Source: Clavibacter sp. B3I6 (GTDB lineage Bacteria; Actinomycetota; Actinomycetes; Actinomycetales; Microbacteriaceae). Taken from it: a stretch of DNA of 64,000 bases. Position numbers and translations under genes: made by a program. The DNA is taken from positions 1,488,001 through 1,552,000 of the forward strand of contig NZ_JAUSYL010000001.1 of the NCBI RefSeq assembly GCF_030816895.1. Reading direction: 5' to 3'. This document shows, one piece after another, positions 23,608 to 32,393 of this stretch (within the stretch, counting starts at the first letter, position 1; each line of letters starts with the position of its first letter). A model generated the notes under the pieces. It worked only from the letters and a program-made list of their open reading frames with translations, was not told where the DNA came from and made no database searches.

Positions 23608-24996
23608 TCAGACGCGCGGCGCGGCCACGCCCTCGGCGCCGAGGCGCACGTACTCCTCGTCCTCGGCCACGTCGGAGTCGCGGCCCATCGCGAGGCCCAC
23701 GAGCGTGAGCACGACCGCGGCGGTGAGGTACAGCGCGATGCCGACCCAGCTGCCCGTCTCCTCGTAGATGATCGTGAACATCAGCGGCGCGATGGCCCCG
23801 CCGATGACGCCGGCGATCGTGTACGCGAGCGAGGCGCCCGTGTAGCGGAGCCGCGGCGAGAACTGCTCGATGATGTACGCCGCCTGCGGCCCGTACATGA
23901 AGGAGTGGAAGAAGAGGCCGAGCACGATGCCCACGCCGAGCACGAAGGTCGACGAGCCGTCGGTGATCGCGAAGAAGACGTACGCCCAGACGGCGGCGCC
24001 CACCGCGGCGGCGGCGTAGACCGCGCGGCGGTTGATCCGGTCGCTCACGGCGCCCGCGAACGGGATCGTGAACAGCTGCACCGCGGATCCGACGAGCACC
24101 GCCACGAGCACCTGGCTGCGCTCGAAGCCGAGCGAGTTGACGCCGTAGGTGAGCGTGAAGACGGTGAAGAGCGCGTAGAGCACGTCGGGTCCGACGCGGG
24201 AGAGGATCGCCGCGACGAGCGGGCGGCCCTGCGTGCGGAACACCTCGGAGATGGGCGCGCTCGGGCGGTCGCCGCGCTCCTGCAGCGCCTTGAACACGGG
24301 GGTGTCCTCGAGCTTCAGGCGGATCCAGAGGCCGAAGGCCACGAGCACCGCGGAGAGGAGGAAGGCGATGCGCCAGCCCCAGTCGAGGAAGTCCTCCTCG
24401 CTGAGGAGCACGGTCAGCAGCGCGAGCGCGCCGTTGGCGAGCAGGTTGCCGGCGGGCGGCCCGACCTGCGCGGCCGACGACCAGAACCCGCGCTTGCGTG
24501 GATCCCCGAACTCGCTGGAGAGCAGCACCGCGCCGCCCCACTCGCCGCCGACGCCCACGCCCTGCGCGAAGCGGAGGAGCACCAGGATGATCGGCGCCGC
24601 GAGCCCGATGGTCGCGTAGCCCGGCAGGACGCCGATGAGGAAGGTCGCGATGCCGATGAGCAGCAGCGTGAGCACCAGCACGGGCTTGCGGCCGATCTTG
24701 TCGCCGAGCCGCCCGAAGACGAACCCGCCGATGGGGCGCGAGACGTAGCCGACCGCGTAGGTGGAGAAGGCGAGGATCGTCGCGGTGTACGGGTCGGACG
24801 CGGGGAAGAAGACGACGGGGAACACGACGGCGCTCGCCGCGGAGTAGACGGCGAAGTCGTACCACTCGAGCGAGGTGCCGGTGAGGCTCGCGGTGAAGGC
24901 CTTCACGAGGTCGCGCCTGGACGGCTTCTCGGTCGTGGCGGGTGCGCCGGATGCGGGCGCGGGCGTCGCCCTGACGGCGGAGGGGTCGTCGGCCAT
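23608..24996 (-). CDS. MFS transporter, metabolite:H+ symporter (MHS) type
   Basis: A 462-residue twelve-helix permease. The MHS signature TGTSLEWYDFAVY lies at helix 1, the MFS loop motif GRLGDKIGRKPVL between helices 2 and 3, and RFAQGVGVGGEWGGAVLL at helix 4, as in shikimate, citrate and proline/betaine carriers. The first 30 residues are an Ala/Pro-rich cytoplasmic extension. The ATG at 24996 is preceded by GGAGCTCC. A TGTATACA operator lies about 75 bases upstream, in the gap shared with the divergent DUF2848 gene. It probably imports the substrate of the GntR-controlled pathway, perhaps an organic acid or amide. Confidence 0.92.
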   Translation of the reverse strand: MADDPSAVRATPAPASGAPATTEKPSRRDLVKAFTASLTGTSLEWYDFAVYSAASAVVFPVVFFPASDPYTATILAFSTYAVGYVSRPIGGFVFGRLGDKIGRKPVLVLTLLLIGIATFLIGVLPGYATIGLAAPIILVLLRFAQGVGVGGEWGGAVLLSSEFGDPRKRGFWSSAAQVGPPAGNLLANGALALLTVLLSEEDFLDWGWRIAFLLSAVLVAFGLWIRLKLEDTPVFKALQERGDRPSAPISEVFRTQGRPLVAAILSRVGPDVLYALFTVFTLTYGVNSLGFERSQVLVAVLVGSAVQLFTIPFAGAVSDRINRRAVYAAAAVGAAVWAYVFFAITDGSSTFVLGVGIVLGLFFHSFMYGPQAAYIIEQFSPRLRYTGASLAYTIAGVIGGAIAPLMFTIIYEETGSWVGIALYLTAAVVLTLVGLAMGRDSDVAEDEEYVRLGAEGVAAPRV

Positions 24997-25068
24997 GGGA
25001 GCTCCTCGGTGGGTCATCCGGGCGGCGGATCCCGGGGGTCGGATCCCGCCGGGCGTCCGGTCGGTGTG

Positions 25069-25078
25069 CTGTATACAG
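25069..25078. promoter_or_regulatory. GntR-type operator, second copy
   Basis: CTGTATACAG, a perfect palindrome sharing TGTATACA with the site before the GntR gene; the flanks also share bases. It lies between the divergent MFS and DUF2848 genes and overlaps likely -10 sequences. Confidence 0.65.
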
Positions 25079-25161
25079 TAGGCATACCGAAGCCCCGGCA
25101 CCACGGCCGGGAGGCTCGGACCGCATTTCTTCACACGCTCGAAACACACACCGGAGGACCG

Positions 25162-25845
25162 ATGACCACCCTGCGCTTCCAGCTGCCCGACGGATCCACC
25201 ACGAGCGTCGAGGTCGTGAGCCTCCTCAACGCCGGCTACGCGGGTCGCGACCAGGCGGAGGTGCAGGCGCACATCGCCGAGCTCGCCGAGCTGGGCGTCC
25301 CGGGCCCCGAGGTCACGCCCGCGCTCTACCCCGTCGCGCCGTACCTCGCGTCGCAGGCCGACGCGGTGCCGGCGCAGCACGGCCGCACCTCCGGCGAGGC
25401 CGAGTGGGCCCTCGTCATCACCGACGACGACGTGCTCCTCACCGTCGCCTGCGACCACACCGACCGCGCGCTCGAGGTGCACGGCGTCGCCTGGAGCAAG
25501 AACGCGGGCCCCGACGTCCTCGGCCGCCGCGCCTGGCGCCTGGCCGACGTGCGCGACCGCCTCGACGCGATCCGCCTGCGCGGCTGGGTCGGCGAGGAGG
25601 GTGCCGAGGAGCTCATCCAGGACTCGACCCTCGGCGCGCTCCTCACCCCCGACCACTGGCTCGAGGTGCTCGAGCGGCGCGGCCTCCGCGTCCCCGGCAC
25701 GGTCCTCATCTCCGGCACCGTGGCCATGATCCCGGGCGTCGACCAGTTCGCGTCGCGCTGGCGCGTGCAGCTCGAGGACCCGGCGACCGGCGAGACCATC
25801 GACGCCGCCTACCGCGTGGAGCTGCTGCCCGAGGCGATCGGCTGA
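25162..25845 (+). CDS. DUF2848 family protein
   Basis: A 227-residue protein with family landmarks NAGYAGRDQAEVQAHIAELA near the N-terminus, SGEAEWALVITDDDVLLTVA in the middle, the conserved CDHTDRALEVHGVAWSKN, and an ISGTVAMIPG segment near the end. DUF2848 proteins resemble fumarylacetoacetase-type hydrolases or isomerases and often sit with amidase and transporter genes. The conserved DHTDR is the likely metal or substrate site. GGAGG lies just before the ATG at 25162. Divergence from the MFS gene over a shared operator ties it to the GntR regulon; the reaction is unknown. Confidence 0.8.
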   Translation: MTTLRFQLPDGSTTSVEVVSLLNAGYAGRDQAEVQAHIAELAELGVPGPEVTPALYPVAPYLASQADAVPAQHGRTSGEAEWALVITDDDVLLTVACDHTDRALEVHGVAWSKNAGPDVLGRRAWRLADVRDRLDAIRLRGWVGEEGAEELIQDSTLGALLTPDHWLEVLERRGLRVPGTVLISGTVAMIPGVDQFASRWRVQLEDPATGETIDAAYRVELLPEAIG

Positions 25846-25941
25846 TCCCGGCGCCGTCCGCCCCGCCGACCCGCCCGGCGGGGCGCGGCGGTCCGGTACG
25901 CTGAGCGCATCCACCCGCCTCCAGGAAGCCGGAGATCCATC

Positions 25942-26334
25942 GTGCCCACGATCGTCGTCGAAGTGATGCCCAAGGCCGAGCTGCTCGACCCCCAGGGGAA
26001 GGCCGTGGCCGGCGCCCTGTCCCGCCTCGGCAAGGACCGCTTCACCGGCGTCCGCATCGGCAAGCGCTTCGAGCTCACCGTCGAGGGCGAGGTGGACGAC
26101 GCGCTGCTCGCCGACGTCCAGGCCCTCGCCGCCGACATGCTCTCCAACTCCGTCATCGAGGACGTCATCAGCGTCCACGTCGCCGGCCTCGACGGGTTCG
26201 GCGCCTTCGCCGCGGCCGACATGGCCACCGGCAACGTCACCGACGAGCACACCATCGCGGAGGGCGGCACGGCCGACACCGACGTCGCCGCGCACCCGCT
26301 CCCCCACGGCTCCGCCGCGGCGGAGCAGCGCTGA
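25942..26334 (+). CDS. purS: Phosphoribosylformylglycinamidine synthase subunit PurS
   Basis: PurS bridges PurQ and PurL in the three-subunit FGAM synthase and is needed for ammonia transfer. The core, PTIVVEVMPKAELLDPQGKA through about residue 82, is the complete family domain (SNSVIEDVISVHV is the end of it). The remaining 45 or so residues are a low-complexity extension not present in the usual 80-residue PurS. The start is GTG at 25942 with GGAG upstream and TACGCT at a promoter distance. The stop overlaps the purQ ATG. Confidence 0.95.
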   Translation: MPTIVVEVMPKAELLDPQGKAVAGALSRLGKDRFTGVRIGKRFELTVEGEVDDALLADVQALAADMLSNSVIEDVISVHVAGLDGFGAFAAADMATGNVTDEHTIAEGGTADTDVAAHPLPHGSAAAEQR

Positions 26335-27029
26335 TGCGCGTCGGGGTCATCACCTTCCCGGGATCCCTCGACGACCGCGACGCCCAGCGCGCCGTCCGTC
26401 TCGCGGGCGCCACCCCGGTCGCGCTCTGGCACGGCGACCACGACCTCCAGGGCGTCGACGCGATCGTGCTCCCCGGCGGGTTCAGCTACGGCGACTACCT
26501 GCGCGCGGGCGCCATCGCGGCCTTCGCGCCGATCATGCGCGAGGTCGTCGACGCGGCCGAGCGCGGCGTCCCCGTGCTCGGCATCTGCAACGGCTTCCAG
26601 ATGCTCACCGAGGCGCACCTGCTGCCCGGCGGGCTCATCCGCAACGAGGCCGGCGCCTTCGTCTGCCGCGACCAGCGCCTCCGCGTCGAGGCCACGGCCA
26701 CCGCGTGGACGAGCGCGTTCGATCAGGGCGAGGAGATCACCATCCCGCTGAAGAACGGCGAGGGCGGCTTCATCGCCGACGCCGACACGCTCGACCGCCT
26801 CGAGGGCGAGGGCCGCGTGGCCTTCCGCTACCTCGGCGGCAACCCGAACGGATCCCTGCGCGACATCGCCGGGATCACCAACGCCCGCGGCAACGTCGTC
26901 GGCCTCATGCCCCACCCCGAGCACGCCGTCGAGGAGGGCTTCGGACCGGACACCCCGGCCGCCATGCGCTCCGGTGTCGACGGCCTCCGTCTCTTCACGT
27001 CCGTCCTCGAAGGAGTCCTCGCGCAGTGA
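26334..27029 (+). CDS. purQ: Phosphoribosylformylglycinamidine synthase subunit PurQ (glutaminase)
   Basis: The class I glutamine amidotransferase subunit of FGAM synthase, 231 residues. It shows VITFPGSLDDRDA at the start, the oxyanion region VLPGGFSYGDYLRAGAIAAF, the nucleophile in VLGICNGFQ (Cys near residue 84), and His/Glu in LMPHPEHAVE. Its ATG overlaps the purS stop by one base and its stop overlaps the purL GTG (GTGA). It supplies ammonia to PurL at step 4 of the pathway. Confidence 0.96.
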   Translation: MRVGVITFPGSLDDRDAQRAVRLAGATPVALWHGDHDLQGVDAIVLPGGFSYGDYLRAGAIAAFAPIMREVVDAAERGVPVLGICNGFQMLTEAHLLPGGLIRNEAGAFVCRDQRLRVEATATAWTSAFDQGEEITIPLKNGEGGFIADADTLDRLEGEGRVAFRYLGGNPNGSLRDIAGITNARGNVVGLMPHPEHAVEEGFGPDTPAAMRSGVDGLRLFTSVLEGVLAQ

Positions 27030-29389
27030 GCGTCCACCCCGATCCCGCATCCGTCCCCACCGAGGCCCCCGCGGGAGAGGGGCAGGGCGCGCGCCGCCAC
27101 GTCGCCGACACCGTCGCGATGGCCGAGCGCACCCCCGAGAAGGAGCAGCCGTACGCGGCGCTCGGCCTCACGGAGGGCGAGTACCTGAGGATCCGCGAGA
27201 TCCTCGGCCGCCGGCCCACGAGCGGCGAGCTCGCCATGTACTCGGTCATGTGGAGCGAGCACTGCTCCTACAAGTCCTCCAAGAAGTACCTGCGCCAGTT
27301 CGGGCAGAAGGTGTCCGAGTCCATGAAGAAGGACCTCATGGTCGGCATGGGCGAGAACGCCGGCGTCGTCGACGTGGGCGAGGGCTGGGCGGTCACCTTC
27401 AAGATCGAGAGCCACAACCACCCCTCCTACATCGAGCCGTTCCAGGGCGCGGCCACCGGCGTCGGCGGCATCGTCCGGGACATCATCTCGATGGGCGCCC
27501 GCCCCGTCGCCGTCATGGACGCGCTCCGCTTCGGCGACATCGACGACCCCGACACGGCGCGCGTCGTGCACGGCGTGGTCGCGGGCATCAGCTTCTACGG
27601 CAACTGCCTCGGCCTCCCGAACATCGGCGGCGAGACCTACTTCGACCGCGTGTACCAGGGCAACCCGCTCGTCAACGCGCTCGCGGTCGGCGTCCTCCGT
27701 CACGAGGACCTGCACCTCGCCAACGCCCGCGGCGTCGGCAACAAGGTCGTGCTCTTCGGCGCCCGCACGGGCGGCGACGGCATCGGCGGCGCCTCCATCC
27801 TCGCGAGCGACACCTTCGCCGACGGCGGCCCGACCAAGCGCCCCGCGGTGCAGGTGGGCGACCCGTTCGCCGAGAAGGTGCTCATCGAGTGCTGCCTCGA
27901 GCTGTTCGCGAAGGACCTCGTCGAGGGCATCCAGGACCTGGGCGCCGCCGGCATCTCCTGCGCCACCAGCGAGCTCGCCTCCAACGGCGACGGCGGCATG
28001 CACATCCGGCTCGAGGAGGTGCTGCTGCGCGACCCGTCGCTCACGGCCGAGGAGATCCTCATGTCGGAGAGCCAGGAGCGCATGATGGCGGTCGTCACGC
28101 CGGAGAAGCTCGAGGGCTTCCTCGAGGTCGTCCGCAAGTGGGACGTCGAGACGAGCGTGCTCGGCGAGGTCACCGACACCGGCCGCCTCGTGATCGACCA
28201 CCACGGCGAGCGCATCGTCGACGTCGAGCCGCGCACGGTCGCGGTCGACGGCCCGGTCTACGACCGGCCCGTCGCCTACCCCACGTGGATCGACGCCCTC
28301 CAGGCCGACTCCGCCTCGCGCCTCGCGCGCCCCACCGCGCCCGACGACCTCCGCGACCAGTTCCTGCAGCTGCTCGGCAGCCCGAACCTCGCGGACGCGT
28401 CGTGGATCACCGACCAGTACGACCGCTACGTCATGGGCAACACCGCCCTGTCGTTCCCGGACGACGCGGGCATGGTGCGCGTCGACGAGGAGAGCGGGCT
28501 CGGCTTCGCGGTCGCGACCGACGCCAACGGCCGCTTCTGCCAGCTCGACCCGTACCGCGGCGCGCAGCTCGCCCTCGCGGAGGCGTACCGCAACGTCGCC
28601 GCGTCCGGCGCGACGCCCGTGGCCGTCAGCGACTGCCTCAACTTCGGCAGCCCCGAGGACCCCGAGGTCATGTGGCAGTTCAGCCGCACGGTCGAGGGCC
28701 TCGCGGACGGCTGCCTCGAGCTCGAGATCCCCGTGACGGGCGGCAACGTCTCCCTCTACAACCAGACGGGCACGCAGGCCATCCACCCCACGCCCGTCGT
28801 GGGCGTGCTCGGCGTGATCGACGACGTCGCGCGCCGCATCCCGTCCGGCTGGCAGGACGAGGGCGACAACATCTACCTCCTCGGCGTCACGCGCCAGGAG
28901 CTCGACGGATCCGCGTGGGCCGGCACGGTGCACGACCATCTCGGCGGCGTCCCGCCCGTGGTCGACCTCGCCGCCGAGAGGGACCTCGCCTCGCTCGTCG
29001 CGGCGGGCGCCACACAGTCGCTCATCGCGAGCGCGCACGACCTCTCGGACGGCGGCCTCGGCCAGGCGCTCGCGGAGTGCGTGATGCGCTTCGGCGTCGG
29101 CGCGCGCGTCTGGCTCGACGGCATCGTCCAGCGCGACGGCGTCGACGCGGCCACCGCGCTCTTCTCCGAGTCCACCGGCCGCATGCTCGTCACGGTGCCC
29201 CGCGAGGACGACGTGAAGTTCCAGGGCCTCTGCGAGGGCCGCGGCTACCCGGTGCTCCGCATCGGCGTCACGGACGCCCAGGCGCCCGGCCTCGAGCTGC
29301 AGGGCCTGTTCACCCTGTCCGTGGAGGAGCTCCGCGGGATCCACCGCGCGACGCTCCCCGCGCGCTTCGGCACCGCCGTGGAGGCATGA
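27026..29389 (+). CDS. purL: Phosphoribosylformylglycinamidine synthase subunit PurL
   Basis: The 787-residue synthetase subunit that uses ATP to convert FGAR to FGAM. Visible motifs are MWSEHCSYKSSKKYL, FKIESHNHPSYIEPFQGAAT, GGIVRDIISMGARP, and the second half-repeat DCLNFGSPEDPEVMWQF and TGGNVSLYNQT. The GTG at 27026 overlaps the purQ stop; the first 40 residues (Pro/Glu-rich) are an extension before the conserved ALGLTEGEYLRIREILGR. The stop overlaps the ATG of the dienelactone-hydrolase-like gene. Confidence 0.97.
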   Translation: MSVHPDPASVPTEAPAGEGQGARRHVADTVAMAERTPEKEQPYAALGLTEGEYLRIREILGRRPTSGELAMYSVMWSEHCSYKSSKKYLRQFGQKVSESMKKDLMVGMGENAGVVDVGEGWAVTFKIESHNHPSYIEPFQGAATGVGGIVRDIISMGARPVAVMDALRFGDIDDPDTARVVHGVVAGISFYGNCLGLPNIGGETYFDRVYQGNPLVNALAVGVLRHEDLHLANARGVGNKVVLFGARTGGDGIGGASILASDTFADGGPTKRPAVQVGDPFAEKVLIECCLELFAKDLVEGIQDLGAAGISCATSELASNGDGGMHIRLEEVLLRDPSLTAEEILMSESQERMMAVVTPEKLEGFLEVVRKWDVETSVLGEVTDTGRLVIDHHGERIVDVEPRTVAVDGPVYDRPVAYPTWIDALQADSASRLARPTAPDDLRDQFLQLLGSPNLADASWITDQYDRYVMGNTALSFPDDAGMVRVDEESGLGFAVATDANGRFCQLDPYRGAQLALAEAYRNVAASGATPVAVSDCLNFGSPEDPEVMWQFSRTVEGLADGCLELEIPVTGGNVSLYNQTGTQAIHPTPVVGVLGVIDDVARRIPSGWQDEGDNIYLLGVTRQELDGSAWAGTVHDHLGGVPPVVDLAAERDLASLVAAGATQSLIASAHDLSDGGLGQALAECVMRFGVGARVWLDGIVQRDGVDAATALFSESTGRMLVTVPREDDVKFQGLCEGRGYPVLRIGVTDAQAPGLELQGLFTLSVEELRGIHRATLPARFGTAVEA

Positions 29390-30189
29390 GCATGACCGAT
29401 CCCGCATCGATCCCCGTCTGGTCGCCGTCCCTCGCCGAGCTCACCGAGCGCGTGCCGCTGCCCGAGGGCGCGGACATCCAGATGGGCCCCGTGCTCTACG
29501 ACCACGACGGCACCGAGCTCGAGGGCCTGCTCGCGCGCGACGCCGCGCTGGGCGGCCGCCGCCCGGCCGTGCTCGTGATCCACGACTGGTTCGGCGTCGG
29601 CGGGCACGTCGCCGCCCGGATCCAGATGCTCGCGCGGCTCGGCTACGTCGCGTTCGCCGCGGACGTGTACGGCCGCGACGTGCGCCCCGGCCCGGCCGAG
29701 GCCGCCGGCGTCGCCGGCGCGTACTACGCCGACCTCCCGCTGATGCGCGCCCGCGTACAGGCCGGCATCGACCGCCTGGCCGCGGAGCCCGACGTCGACC
29801 CGTCGCGCATCGCCGTCATGGGCTACTGCTTCGGCGGCAGCGCGTCCCTCGAGGTGGCCCGCGCCGGCGCGGACGTCAAGGCCGCGATCTCGCTGCACGG
29901 CAGCCTCGTGGTGCACGAGCCCGCCGACGTCGAGCATGTGCGGGCCGCGATCCTCGTCCTCACCGGCGCGGACGACCCGATGGTCCCCGACGAGAAGGTC
30001 GCCGCGTTCCAGGCCGAGATGCGCACGCGTCCCGCGATCGACTGGCAGGTCGTCAGCTACAGCGGCGCGATGCACGCGTTCTCCGTGCCGGGCGTGGACG
30101 CGCCCGACCACGGCGCGCAGTACCAGGACCGCGCCGAGCGCCGCTCGTGGCGCGCGCTCACGGACTTCCTCGCCGAGCACCTGGGCTGA
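29386..30189 (+). CDS. Dienelactone hydrolase family protein
   Basis: A 267-residue alpha/beta hydrolase with a DLH-type cysteine nucleophile in MGYCFGGSAS, the acid in TGADDPMVPDEKV and the histidine in SGAMHAFSVPG. The oxyanion region is VLVIHDWFGVGGHV. The ATG at 29386 overlaps the purL stop; a second ATG follows at 29392. Translational coupling to purL is unusual, since dienelactone hydrolases belong to aromatic catabolism, so a housekeeping esterase role may fit better. It ends at a short hairpin terminator. Confidence 0.88.
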   Translation: MSMTDPASIPVWSPSLAELTERVPLPEGADIQMGPVLYDHDGTELEGLLARDAALGGRRPAVLVIHDWFGVGGHVAARIQMLARLGYVAFAADVYGRDVRPGPAEAAGVAGAYYADLPLMRARVQAGIDRLAAEPDVDPSRIAVMGYCFGGSASLEVARAGADVKAAISLHGSLVVHEPADVEHVRAAILVLTGADDPMVPDEKVAAFQAEMRTRPAIDWQVVSYSGAMHAFSVPGVDAPDHGAQYQDRAERRSWRALTDFLAEHLG

Positions 30190-30209
30190 TCCGCCCCGCC
30201 TGGCGGATC
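30188..30209 (+). terminator. Terminator of the purSQL operon
   Basis: GATCCGCC (30188-30195) and GGCGGATC (30202-30209) with a six-base loop, starting at the stop codon of the hydrolase gene. Confidence 0.65.
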
Positions 30210-30373
30210 CCTACACGGATCGACGACACGCCGCCACCGGGTTGCCATGCCGGATCGCCTCACGTAGACCTGAGCATGCAGTTCACGCGTCCGCCACGTG
30301 CCGTTGGTGCCCCGACGGGGCTCCTGCGCGCAGGCTGATCACGCGAGAACACGTGCGACCCGAGGAGATCTCC

Positions 30374-31426
30374 ATGATGGCCAGCGGCGGATTCAGCCGA
30401 CGCGACCTGTTCGACGGTGCCGGATCATCGGATCCGGGCGTCGGACGCCCCACCCGCGGTTCCGGCACGGCGCTCCTCGAGCGGCCGCGCGCGGACGAGA
30501 CGACCACCACGACGGACGGCCCCGACGGCACCGCGGAGGCGGACCCCCCTCCGTCTCGGCCGGCGGCAGCGACGCGCGTCGCTCCCGCCCCGCCCCAGCA
30601 GGCGACCATCGGCTCGGCCGAGGGTGACCTCGTGCACGTCATGACCTGCAACATCCGCCTGGCCCGCGCGTCCACCGAGCCCGGCGACCCCGACCACTGG
30701 GCCGACCGCGAGCCCGTGCTCGCCCGCTTCCTCCAGCTCGAGCAGCCCACCGTGCTCGGCGTGCAGGAGGCCCTCGCGGCCCAGCTGCCCGCCATCGCCC
30801 GGGCGCTCCCCCACCACCGCATGCTCGGCTACGGCCGCGACGGCGGGTCCGGCGGCGAGTACAGCGCGATCTTCTACGACGAGCGCCGCCTCGACGTGGT
30901 CGCGTGGGACCAGTTCTGGCTGTCCGACCTGCCGGAGCTCATCGGATCCCGCTCCTGGGGCTGCAGCACCACCCGCATCGCGACGTGGGCGCGCTTCCGC
31001 GACCGCCGCAGCGGCGCCGAGTTCGTGCACCTCAACACGCACCTCGACCACGAGTCCGAGCTCGCGCGCGTGAAGAGCGCCGACCTCATCACCGAGCGGC
31101 TGCAGGAGGTCGCCTCGGGCGCCCCCGTCGTCGTCACGGGCGACTTCAACGCGCCGGCCGAGGAGTCGGCGGCGTACGACATCCTCACGCGCGACGCGGG
31201 CCTCGCCGACACCTGGACCACCGCCGCGCACCACGCGACGCCCGGCATCGGCACCTTCACCGCCTACGGCGCGCCCGTGCCCGAGGGCGAGCGCATTGAC
31301 TGGATCCTCGCGGGCGACGGCGTCGAGGTGGTCGACTCGGCCATCAACCCCTACACGTTCGAGGGCCGCTCCCCCTCGGATCACGCCGCCGTGCAGGCGC
31401 TCGTGCGCCTCGCCCGCACCGCCTGA
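30374..31426 (+). CDS. Endonuclease/exonuclease/phosphatase family protein, copy 1
   Basis: A 350-residue protein. After a 95-residue disordered N-terminus rich in Thr, Pro and Asp comes the EEP fold: MTCNIRLA, VLGVQEALAAQLP, HLNTHLDHESELAR, VVTGDFNAPAEESAAYD, IDWILAG and SDHAAVQALV give the metal- and phosphate-binding Asn, Glu, Asp and His residues. The start, MMASGGFSRRDLF, has a twin-arginine-like SRRDLF, but no hydrophobic stretch follows. GAGGAGAT precedes the ATG. A paralog lies at 48592-49422. The substrate could be DNA, a phospholipid or a sugar phosphate. Confidence 0.88.
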   Translation: MMASGGFSRRDLFDGAGSSDPGVGRPTRGSGTALLERPRADETTTTTDGPDGTAEADPPPSRPAAATRVAPAPPQQATIGSAEGDLVHVMTCNIRLARASTEPGDPDHWADREPVLARFLQLEQPTVLGVQEALAAQLPAIARALPHHRMLGYGRDGGSGGEYSAIFYDERRLDVVAWDQFWLSDLPELIGSRSWGCSTTRIATWARFRDRRSGAEFVHLNTHLDHESELARVKSADLITERLQEVASGAPVVVTGDFNAPAEESAAYDILTRDAGLADTWTTAAHHATPGIGTFTAYGAPVPEGERIDWILAGDGVEVVDSAINPYTFEGRSPSDHAAVQALVRLARTA

Positions 31427-31575
31427 TCCCGGCCGCCGCGCCGCCCGCGGAGGGTGGCCCGGCCGCTCGGACACCGCATGTCATGATGGTGTTCGAGCGG
31501 CCCCGTGATCGCAGCGGCTGACGGGGTCACCGGCTCGCCGCTGCCGCGGACCCCACCACGATTGGATCCACCCCT

Positions 31576-32304
31576 ATGCCCGCACGTCGCATGGCCCGGG
31601 GCGCCGTCAGCGCCCTCGCCGCCATCCTCCTGCTCGCCGGGTGCACCAACGGCTCAGCGGCGCCCACGTCCGCGCCCGGGACCCCCGGCTCCGACGGCAC
31701 GCTCGAGCCGACCGCGACCGCCACGACGGCGCCCGAGGACCTGATCCGCGTCGCCGTCATGGGCGACTCGAACACCAACGGCTTCGTCGGCACGCTGGAG
31801 CAGGGCCGCGAGCAGGGCATGGCCTACGTGGACTACGTCGTGGGCGACCCGATGACCTTCGTGGGCGGCTGGGGCAACGACGGCGCGACGAGCACCTTCA
31901 TGGCGGCGAGCACGCCCGCGATCGAGGACGTCGACGTGGCGCTCATCATGATCGGCACGAACAACCGCGCCTCCGGCGTCCCGGACACGCAGCTCGACGC
32001 CGACATCCTGCAGACGGTGGGCAAGCTCGCGCCGAAGGAGACCGTGATCCTCGGCATCCCGCCGCAGAACGCCGCGCCCGAGATCCCGCGCGAGGTCAAC
32101 GCGCACCTCGAGGCGTTCGCCGAGGCGCAGGGCTTCGACTACTTCGACCCCTGGAAGAACCTCACCACCAAGGCCGGGAAGTGGCGCACCGAGTTCTTCC
32201 GCGACGGGATCCACACCACCATGAAGGGCTACAAGCTCATGGGCGCGGAGGTGCGCAACCACCTGCGCACCGAGGTCCTCGAGGGCGCAGCCGCCCAGAA
32301 GTAG
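31576..32304 (+). CDS. SGNH/GDSL-hydrolase lipoprotein
   Basis: A 242-residue secreted lipoprotein. The signal ends in a clean lipobox, AILLLAGCTNGS, so Cys at about residue 23 should be lipidated. A 30-residue Thr/Pro spacer follows. The SGNH domain has VAVMGDSNTNG (catalytic Ser), a glycine block, IMIGTNNRASG (Asn) and RDGIHTTMKGYKLMG (catalytic His). It would act on the outer face of the membrane as an esterase or acetylesterase. Position at the head of the polysaccharide region, next to two acyltransferases, suggests it edits acyl groups on the polymer. Confidence 0.88.
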   Translation: MPARRMARGAVSALAAILLLAGCTNGSAAPTSAPGTPGSDGTLEPTATATTAPEDLIRVAVMGDSNTNGFVGTLEQGREQGMAYVDYVVGDPMTFVGGWGNDGATSTFMAASTPAIEDVDVALIMIGTNNRASGVPDTQLDADILQTVGKLAPKETVILGIPPQNAAPEIPREVNAHLEAFAEAQGFDYFDPWKNLTTKAGKWRTEFFRDGIHTTMKGYKLMGAEVRNHLRTEVLEGAAAQK

Positions 32305-32393
32305 GGGCATCCCCCCGCCCTCCCGCCGTCGGACCGGCCGTTAGGGTCGAAGCGGTGCGTCCATCGCCGTGCCCGCACCAGAGGAGAGCCCGC

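Noticed and set aside
26828..29407. A leftward open frame of 859 codons opposite purL
   Set aside because: It mirrors the codon bias of purL on the other strand, has low-complexity Ala/Arg/Asp composition, and no homology.
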